From: Bacillus sp. 1780r2a1
GTDB taxonomy: Bacteria > Bacillota > Bacilli > Bacillales > Bacillaceae_H
Assembly: GCA_024134725.1 (NCBI GenBank)
Contig: CP099863.1
Location: forward strand, 1,917,501-1,981,500
Direction of reading: 5' to 3'
Length of the DNA: 64,000 bases
Positions 59,676 to 64,000 of this stretch are shown piece after piece (the stretch's first letter is position 1; each line of letters begins with the position of its first letter). The notes under the pieces were generated by a model. It had not been told where the DNA came from, did no database searches, and saw nothing but the letters and a program-made list of their open reading frames with translations. Both the position numbers and the translations under genes were made by a program.

Positions 59676-59693
59676 CGGAGCTAAAAAAATGAA

Positions 59694-59742
59694 AAAGGCT
59701 AGTCAGAGGCTGTTTCCTATGGACAAAAGCCTTTCTTTCTGC
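59694..59742 (+). terminator. Possible intrinsic terminator after the hydrolase gene
   Basis: AAAGGCT (59694-59700) pairs with AGCCTTT (59729-59735), with an inner pairing of TTTCC with GGA, and a weak T-rich tail. It lies 20-65 bp after the hydrolase stop. Confidence 0.4.
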
Positions 59743-59861
59743 CAGCTTGCTTATAGGTTATTCTTGTTACTTGTAAAGTTGAAGAATATAACAAGAAGTA
59801 AACATAAAGCACACTACTTCTTAATAAAAATGTATGGTGGAAACCTGTAAGGAGGGTTTTA

Positions 59862-60629
59862 ATGAGAAATAAAAAGCTATTTAACAGCAAGGAAATTATG
59901 GATTCGTCGATTGTGCCTGAATGGGGAAAAGAAGTTTTTACTAATTTTAGTCAAGATATGCTTTCTGAAGAGAATCCTTTCCCATGCATTTTAGGAGTAG
60001 AAGGATTAAAGAAAGATTTGCTGCGCTTTGCGTTTGTTTCTTCACCATACAACTATAAAGATATTAAACTCTGTGCAGAAGCACTTAAAGAATATATTTC
60101 ATGTTTTCGCACATTAGGTCGTTATACATCATTTGTTGTGTTCTTTGAGCCTGAACATAAAAAACGTACGATGACTCAGTATGAAACAATGTTTTGGGAT
60201 ACACTCACATTTTTACATCAAATTGACAGAAAGCCTTGGCCAGAAGATATCCCCAAAGACCCTAATGATCCTCTATGGGAGTTTTGTTTTGAAGGTGAGC
60301 CAATATTTGTTGTATGTAATACACCTATACATGAATTACGAAAAAGTCGGAAGAGCAGCAGTCTTATGATTACATTTCAGCCGAGATGGGTGTTTGAAGG
60401 AATGACACCTCATACAAAAGTTGGTCAGCAAGTTCAAAAAACAGTTCGAAATCGACTTGAAGAATACGACAAAGTTGAAGCGCATCCTCATCTAGGATGG
60501 TACGGGAATCAAGAAAATCATGAATGGAAGCAATATTTCTTACGAGATGTTAACAACTCATTTCCAACAGAGTGTCCATTCAAACTAAAAAGGAGTGAAA
60601 GAGATGGAACTAAAAAAAGCCTTTATTAA
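59862..60629 (+). CDS. YqcI/YcgG-family protein
   Basis: A 255-aa soluble protein of the YqcI/YcgG family (PF08892 pattern): PFPCILGVEGLKKDLLRFAFV, TLGRYTSFVVFFEPE, WDTLTFLHQIDRKPWPEDIPKDPNDPLWEFCFEGEPIFVVCNTP, and SLMITFQPRWVFEGM. Family members are common in Bacillus, Streptomyces and Burkholderia, without an assigned activity. The start ATG has AAGGAGGG upstream. The 3' end overlaps the cupin gene by 26 bp, so the two are coupled. The Trp/Pro-rich strands suggest a compact beta-rich fold. Confidence 0.88.
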   Translation: MRNKKLFNSKEIMDSSIVPEWGKEVFTNFSQDMLSEENPFPCILGVEGLKKDLLRFAFVSSPYNYKDIKLCAEALKEYISCFRTLGRYTSFVVFFEPEHKKRTMTQYETMFWDTLTFLHQIDRKPWPEDIPKDPNDPLWEFCFEGEPIFVVCNTPIHELRKSRKSSSLMITFQPRWVFEGMTPHTKVGQQVQKTVRNRLEEYDKVEAHPHLGWYGNQENHEWKQYFLRDVNNSFPTECPFKLKRSERDGTKKSLY

Positions 60630-60915
60630 AAAAGGGATTGGCGGTGGACTTGAAGAAGTTATACATGAACTACTTCCAAAACATACCGGTTATGTAGAAG
60701 TTCAGCATGATGTTGCAGGGCAAGAACACCCAAGTCATACTCACCCAACCGACGAGATTCTTCATATTATTGAAGGGTCTATCTACTTTACAGTTGAGGG
60801 AGAAACAACTCGGTGCGAAGCGGGAGATCGCATTTATTTACCAAAACAGACGCAGCATGCTTCAAAAGCTGATGTAAATGGTTGTACGTATGTAATCTCC
60901 ATTTTAAAATTTTGA
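60604..60915 (+). CDS. Cupin-domain protein
   Basis: A 103-aa single cupin. Motif 1 is HPSHTHPTDEILHIIEGSIYF (the H-x3-H-x-H-x3-E metal-binding set) and motif 2 is GDRIYLPKQTQHAS. A metal-binding beta-barrel is certain; the reaction (dioxygenase, isomerase or binding protein) is not. I start at the ATG at 60604 because AAAGGAGTGAAAGAG directly precedes it. It overlaps the end of the YqcI-like gene by 26 bp and is followed after 12 bp by the isochorismatase-like gene. Confidence 0.9.
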   Translation: MELKKAFIKKGIGGGLEEVIHELLPKHTGYVEVQHDVAGQEHPSHTHPTDEILHIIEGSIYFTVEGETTRCEAGDRIYLPKQTQHASKADVNGCTYVISILKF

Positions 60916-60927
60916 TGAAAGAAGTTG

Positions 60928-61515
60928 ATGACTGGAATGATTCAATCAAACCCTGTTTTAATCATCATAGATGTACAAAAAGGTTTTGAACAAGATGCTT
61001 GGGGAACTCGTAATAATGTTCATGCAGAAGATAATATGCTCACTCTTTTACAAGCATGGAGGAGACAGCAGTTTCCAGTTATTCACGTTCAGCATGCTTC
61101 AAAAAGCGAAACATCTCCTCTTTTTCCAGGGACGGAAGGCTTTCGTTTCAAAGAAGGATTTGGTCCTGTTGGTGATGAATACTTAATTCGCAAACATAAA
61201 AATAGCTGCTTTATAGGGACAGAGCTAGATAACTATCTAAAGGAAAACGGATATGATACGCTTATACTAGTGGGGTTAACAACCAATCATTGCGTCTCTA
61301 CAACGGCACGTATGGCAGGAAACTTAGGTTATCGCACCTACGTAATACACGATGCAACTGCGTGTTTCAACTTGTTATCATACGATGGGGAAACAACTTT
61401 TGCGGCAGAAGATGTTCATCGCTTAAGCTTATCATCGCTTCATAATGAATTTGCGACGGTTACTTCAACGTCTGAAGCGCTACGTGTACTGCAATCCTAT
61501 CAATATATTAAATAA
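60928..61515 (+). CDS. Isochorismatase-family cysteine hydrolase
   Basis: A 195-aa hydrolase with the catalytic triad Asp (LIIIDVQKGF), Lys (IRKHKNSCFIGTELDNYL) and Cys (LILVGLTTNHCVSTTARMAGNLGY). The family includes nicotinamidase, N-carbamoylsarcosine amidase, ureidoacrylate and isochorismate hydrolases; the CVSTTARMAGNLGY signature is typical of the generic YwoC/YecD group. The TTG at 60925, the ATG at 60928 and an ATG at 60937 are all possible starts. It is the third gene of the YqcI-cupin-hydrolase operon and has a terminator 3' of it. The substrate is likely an amide or ureide, but unknown. Confidence 0.88.
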   Translation: MTGMIQSNPVLIIIDVQKGFEQDAWGTRNNVHAEDNMLTLLQAWRRQQFPVIHVQHASKSETSPLFPGTEGFRFKEGFGPVGDEYLIRKHKNSCFIGTELDNYLKENGYDTLILVGLTTNHCVSTTARMAGNLGYRTYVIHDATACFNLLSYDGETTFAAEDVHRLSLSSLHNEFATVTSTSEALRVLQSYQYIK

Positions 61516-61545
61516 ACCCTGATGCAACAGCATTAGGGTTTTTTG
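61516..61545 (+). terminator. Intrinsic terminator
   Basis: AACCCTGATGC pairs with GCATTAGGGTT (one mismatch) around a 4-nt loop, followed by six T. Confidence 0.75.
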
Positions 61546-61611
61546 TGTAGATTATTCTGAAAAAAACAAGTACAATAGAAACATCATTTTGAAAAAGGAG
61601 CAAGATACATC

Positions 61612-62106
61612 ATGACAGTAATTAGAAAAGCTTTAGCAGAAGACTTACCTTCAATGGTAGATATTTATAATCAGTCAGTGCGCCAAAGCGCAGCAACATT
61701 TGACTTAACGCCTGTAACGATTGAACAGCGTAAAAGTTGGTTTGAATCTCATGACCAAAGTCAACTATTTCCTCTGCTTGTTGCTGAACGAAATAGTGAA
61801 GTAGCTGGATACGCATCTTTGTCTTCCTATCGTGATAAAGAAGCATATATTCGAACAGTTGAGCTCTCTGTATATGTCGATGAAGCTCATCAGGGGTATA
61901 GAATTGGTAAAAGCCTAATGGAAGCTATTTTAGCACAAGCAAAAGAGTTAAATCATCACGTTGTTATTTCCGGTATTACAAAAGGAAACGATAAAAGCAT
62001 TAAAATGCATGAACAGTTTGGATTTACGTTTTGTGGAGAGTTCAAAGAAGTAGGTTGGAAGTTTGATCAATGGCAAGATGTTCTGTTTTATCAGCTTATT
62101 CTTTAA
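61612..62106 (+). CDS. GNAT-family N-acetyltransferase (phosphinothricin-acetyltransferase-like)
   Basis: A 164-aa acetyltransferase of the PAT/YwnH group. Diagnostic parts are IRKALAEDLPSMVDIYNQSV, WFESHDQSQLFPLLVAE, VELSVYVDEAHQGYRIGKSLMEAI (acetyl-CoA loop) and IKMHEQFGFTFCGEFKEVGWKFDQWQDV, the C-terminal pattern typical of phosphinothricin/methionine-sulfone acetyltransferases. The substrate in the cell is probably an amino-acid analogue such as methionine sulfone or sulfoximine. Ribosome site AAAAGGAGC. Single-gene unit. Confidence 0.87.
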   Translation: MTVIRKALAEDLPSMVDIYNQSVRQSAATFDLTPVTIEQRKSWFESHDQSQLFPLLVAERNSEVAGYASLSSYRDKEAYIRTVELSVYVDEAHQGYRIGKSLMEAILAQAKELNHHVVISGITKGNDKSIKMHEQFGFTFCGEFKEVGWKFDQWQDVLFYQLIL

Positions 62107-62177
62107 ATAAAATTTGCTTCTTACTTATGTGAGAAATATGGTATAATAGGAAGCGTTCTAATAATACATATCAACGT

Positions 62178-62264
62178 ACCACAGGGGGAGCCTGAATGGC
62201 TGAGAGTGAACCAATTGTTCTGACCCTTTGAACCTGTTAGTTAATGCTAGCGTAGGGAGTGTGG
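62178..62264 (+). ncRNA. TPP riboswitch (THI element)
   Basis: Conserved pieces in order: ACCACAGGGGGAGCCT, GGCTGAGAGTG, a variable arm, then GACCCTTTGAACCTGTTAG, TTAATGCTAGCGTAGGGA and GTGTGG closing P1. These are the core TPP-binding helices. It lies 73 bp upstream of thiT, which imports thiamine, as expected for the riboswitch. Confidence 0.97.
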
Positions 62265-62283
62265 ATCGTGCAGCTTGTGCTGT

Positions 62284-62326
62284 CTCCTGTGTTTGTCGTT
62301 GAATACTAATGATTTTACAACAGGAG
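62284..62326 (+). promoter_or_regulatory. Expression platform: anti-Shine-Dalgarno hairpin
   Basis: CTCCTGT (62284-62290) is the exact complement of ACAGGAG (62320-62326), the thiT ribosome site. There is no T tract, so ligand binding probably controls translation rather than termination. Confidence 0.55.
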
Positions 62327-62336
62327 TGAAAAGACG

Positions 62337-62909
62337 ATGAATAAAGGAATGTCTTTACAAGCGAAAATTGAAGTGGCAATCTTTGCAGCTTTAGCAATGA
62401 TTATTGATATATTGCCATCCATCACAATTGCACCCGCCGTGTCCATATCTTTTTCCATGGTACCAATCTTCATTATTTGCTTTCGATGGGGATTTAAATC
62501 CGGTGTTGTAGCTGGATTTTTATGGGGATTACTACAAGTTGTCACGGGCACTGCTTATGTGTTAACACCTCTACAAGCTTTTATTGAGTATTTTATTGCA
62601 TTTGCGTTCATTGGCCTAGCAGGGCTATTGTCAGGTGTTATCAAGCAGAACTTAGCTGCTAACAATCGAACAAAAGCATTTATGTTTATTATTTTAGCTA
62701 TCATTATCGGAAGCGTTGCTCGTTATTTCTGGCACTTTGTTGCAGGAATTGTCTTTTGGGGCTCTTATGCACCAAAAGGAGTATCGGCATTATGGTATTC
62801 ATTTACAATGAACGGATTGGCAATGGTGGGCTCCATGATTGCTTGTCTAATTATTTTAGCCGTATTAATTCCGTCTGCTGCAAGAGTGGTATTAAACCGC
62901 GCTTCATAA
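62337..62909 (+). CDS. thiT: Energy-coupled thiamine transporter ThiT
   Basis: A 190-aa ECF S-component with six hydrophobic helices. It has IEVAIFAALAMIIDILPSI (TM1 with the AxxxA contact for the ECF module), SISFSMVPIFIICFRWGFKSGVVAGFLWGLLQVVTG, and RYFWHFVAGIVFWGSYAP with the thiamine-binding Trp/His. It matches YuaJ/ThiT. It needs the shared EcfT-A-A' module, which is not in the window. The TPP riboswitch upstream confirms the role. Ribosome site ACAGGAGTG. A terminator follows. Confidence 0.96.
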   Translation: MNKGMSLQAKIEVAIFAALAMIIDILPSITIAPAVSISFSMVPIFIICFRWGFKSGVVAGFLWGLLQVVTGTAYVLTPLQAFIEYFIAFAFIGLAGLLSGVIKQNLAANNRTKAFMFIILAIIIGSVARYFWHFVAGIVFWGSYAPKGVSALWYSFTMNGLAMVGSMIACLIILAVLIPSAARVVLNRAS

Positions 62910-62921
62910 CTGAAATGAATG

Positions 62922-62957
62922 GAACCTATAGGAGTAACATCCTATAGGTTTTTTTGC
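62922..62957 (+). terminator. Intrinsic terminator after thiT
   Basis: AACCTATAGGA pairs with TCCTATAGGTT around a 6-nt loop, followed by a T tract. Confidence 0.92.
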
Positions 62958-63096
62958 TTTTTCAAACGAATCTACATGTTTTCAGTGTTTTTGTTCTTTT
63001 TATGAAAGGGTTGAGGGTTTTTTTGTAGAATGGTATACTAGGTCTGTTTGTTGGAAGAATATACATACCATTTTTTTGTAGGAAGGAATCATTTTA

Positions 63097-64000
63097 ATGA
63101 ACAAACGTAATCTCCTTTATATGACGATTGCAACATCCCTTTTACTAGCAGGGTGTCAGCAAAAAGCTCAAAAAGCAACTGAGGTCGACACAGACTTGAT
63201 GATTGCAGGAGAGATAGAAAGTCATGATCAAGAAGAAAAGAAAGATATTGGTGAAAACCAGTACAAATATGATATTTCAGATGCAATAGATGAAAAAACA
63301 ATCTCACAATTTATGAATAGCTACTTCAAGGCTTTGCATGATGGAATTTTTAATAAATCGGCTAAGGCGATTCAAACTTATACAATAGAAGATAGTGAGT
63401 TTTATAAACAGCAAGTGATGAAAATTGATAACTTTTCTAAGCAAGGAATTCATCAAGAACTAAAGACGATTCAAGTTGTGAATTGGTATGAAGCTGAAAG
63501 AAACCAAATAAAATTACAAACATTTGAAGAGATCATTATACATCAGCCTAATAAAAAGGATTATACAAAGAGCGTCAACCAATTGTATACGCTCATAAGC
63601 AATCAAGGTACATTGCGGATTAAAAGCGTAGAGCCTTATGCATTGAATGAAGCGGAAGACACAAGTTCAAATGCACCTGCTATTACAAGAGCAGCTAGCT
63701 TAAATGAGTATAACGGTAAATGGTCCACTGCTAATTCAGACTTAAAAGGCGCTCCTATCGTAGAGTTTTATGCCTCTTCTAACTCAGAGGCTACGGTGAA
63801 GATTCATGCGTATAAGCCGCCAAATTCAGTAGAAGTGGCTACAGTAGAAGCAAAAAACGTAACGTTTAAACATAATCAGGCTGTCATTCATTATGATGCG
63901 GACAGTAATGGAAACAAAGGAACCATTGTCTTAACACTAAAAGCAAATTCTCTTTTTGTTATTCATAAATTAGAAAAAGCTACTGAGTCTAAATGGACCA
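63097..64000 (+). CDS. Lipoprotein, 3' end cut by window edge
   Basis: ATG after GGAAGGAATC begins a frame of 301 codons that runs off the right edge. A signal peptide ends in the lipobox LLLAGC (MTIATSLLLAGCQQK). The next ~80 residues are charged; residues ~60-170 (TISQFMNSYFKALHDGIFN, then KQQVMKIDNF and FEEIIIHQPNKKDYTKSVNQLYTLIS) look like an NTF2-like domain such as the one at the C terminus of TcaA/YvbJ. A beta-rich region with YEFYASSNSEATVKIHAYK-like strands follows. It is anchored outside the membrane. Function unknown; the end is outside the window. Confidence 0.8.
   Translation, partial: MNKRNLLYMTIATSLLLAGCQQKAQKATEVDTDLMIAGEIESHDQEEKKDIGENQYKYDISDAIDEKTISQFMNSYFKALHDGIFNKSAKAIQTYTIEDSEFYKQQVMKIDNFSKQGIHQELKTIQVVNWYEAERNQIKLQTFEEIIIHQPNKKDYTKSVNQLYTLISNQGTLRIKSVEPYALNEAEDTSSNAPAITRAASLNEYNGKWSTANSDLKGAPIVEFYASSNSEATVKIHAYKPPNSVEVATVEAKNVTFKHNQAVIHYDADSNGNKGTIVLTLKANSLFVIHKLEKATESKWT

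Noticed and set aside
59689-59850. Possible 54-aa ORF after the alpha/beta hydrolase gene
   Set aside because: It has a weak GGAG upstream, but the sequence overlaps a probable terminator, and its composition has no coding character.
1-64000. tRNA, rRNA, CRISPR, prophage or insertion sequences
   Set aside because: No cloverleaf series, repeat-spacer array, integrase, transposase or terminal repeats with target duplications were seen.

Overview
The window looks like chromosome of a low-GC, endospore-forming Bacillaceae species, and Priestia (Bacillus) megaterium is the best guess. The reasons are small acid-soluble spore proteins (SspN, SspO, SspP, Tlp), a SpoIIP-family protein, type II NADH dehydrogenase with its YjlC partner, cobalamin genes, and an sspP-sspO / aconitase / yneN / sspN / tlp / yneP / yneR / plsY / yneT / parE / parC block that follows the Bacillus subtilis order. 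I see no rRNA, tRNA, CRISPR array, insertion sequence or prophage. Shine-Dalgarno sequences are strong, and most genes end in clear intrinsic terminators.

Layout. 1-5.8 kb (minus strand): a tight operon of PIG-L deacetylase, GT4 glycosyltransferase, ATP-grasp ligase, APH-like kinase and a second GT4 enzyme (cut by the left edge), plus a small protein-kinase-like gene. SigE- and SigK-like promoters suggest spore-envelope glycan or peptide modification. 7.3-13.8 kb: a six-gene uptake and catabolic operon (creatininase family, ABC ATPase, FAD oxidase, ABC permease, lipoprotein receptor, CodA-like amidohydrolase), preceded by a site that fits the GlnR/TnrA consensus. 13.8-17.5 kb: ndh-yjlC with a Rex-like operator, and an ammonium transporter operon. 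17.7-25.9 kb: IDEAL protein, M42 peptidase, cbiA-cobA, a GAF histidine kinase, spoIIP with a strong SigE-type promoter, and an unrecognised 523-aa protein. 26-37 kb: SUKH protein, acetyltransferases, a two-component system, SulP permease, MerR-MFS pair, YihY, a second MFS gene and a TrmB regulator.

37.4-42.9 kb: a two-gene McrBC-like module (MrcB_N-AAA ATPase plus DUF2357/PD-(D/E)XK nuclease), followed by a DUF2750 protein and several small proteins. 42.9-50 kb: Ku, Hsp20, the spore-protein genes with SigG-type promoters, and aconitase with a CcpC-type operator. 50-58.7 kb: phospholipase D-like protein, YneP, YneR, PlsY, YneT, then topoisomerase IV with a LexA-like box. 58.8-64 kb: an alpha/beta hydrolase, a YqcI-cupin-isochorismatase cluster, an acetyltransferase, a TPP riboswitch controlling thiT, and a truncated lipoprotein gene.

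The least explained systems are the nitrogen-box creatininase operon, whose CodA-like enzyme lacks one expected metal-binding His; the sporulation-type ATP-grasp/glycosyltransferase operon; and the compact McrBC-like module. The regulatory calls rest on matching consensus sequences by eye.
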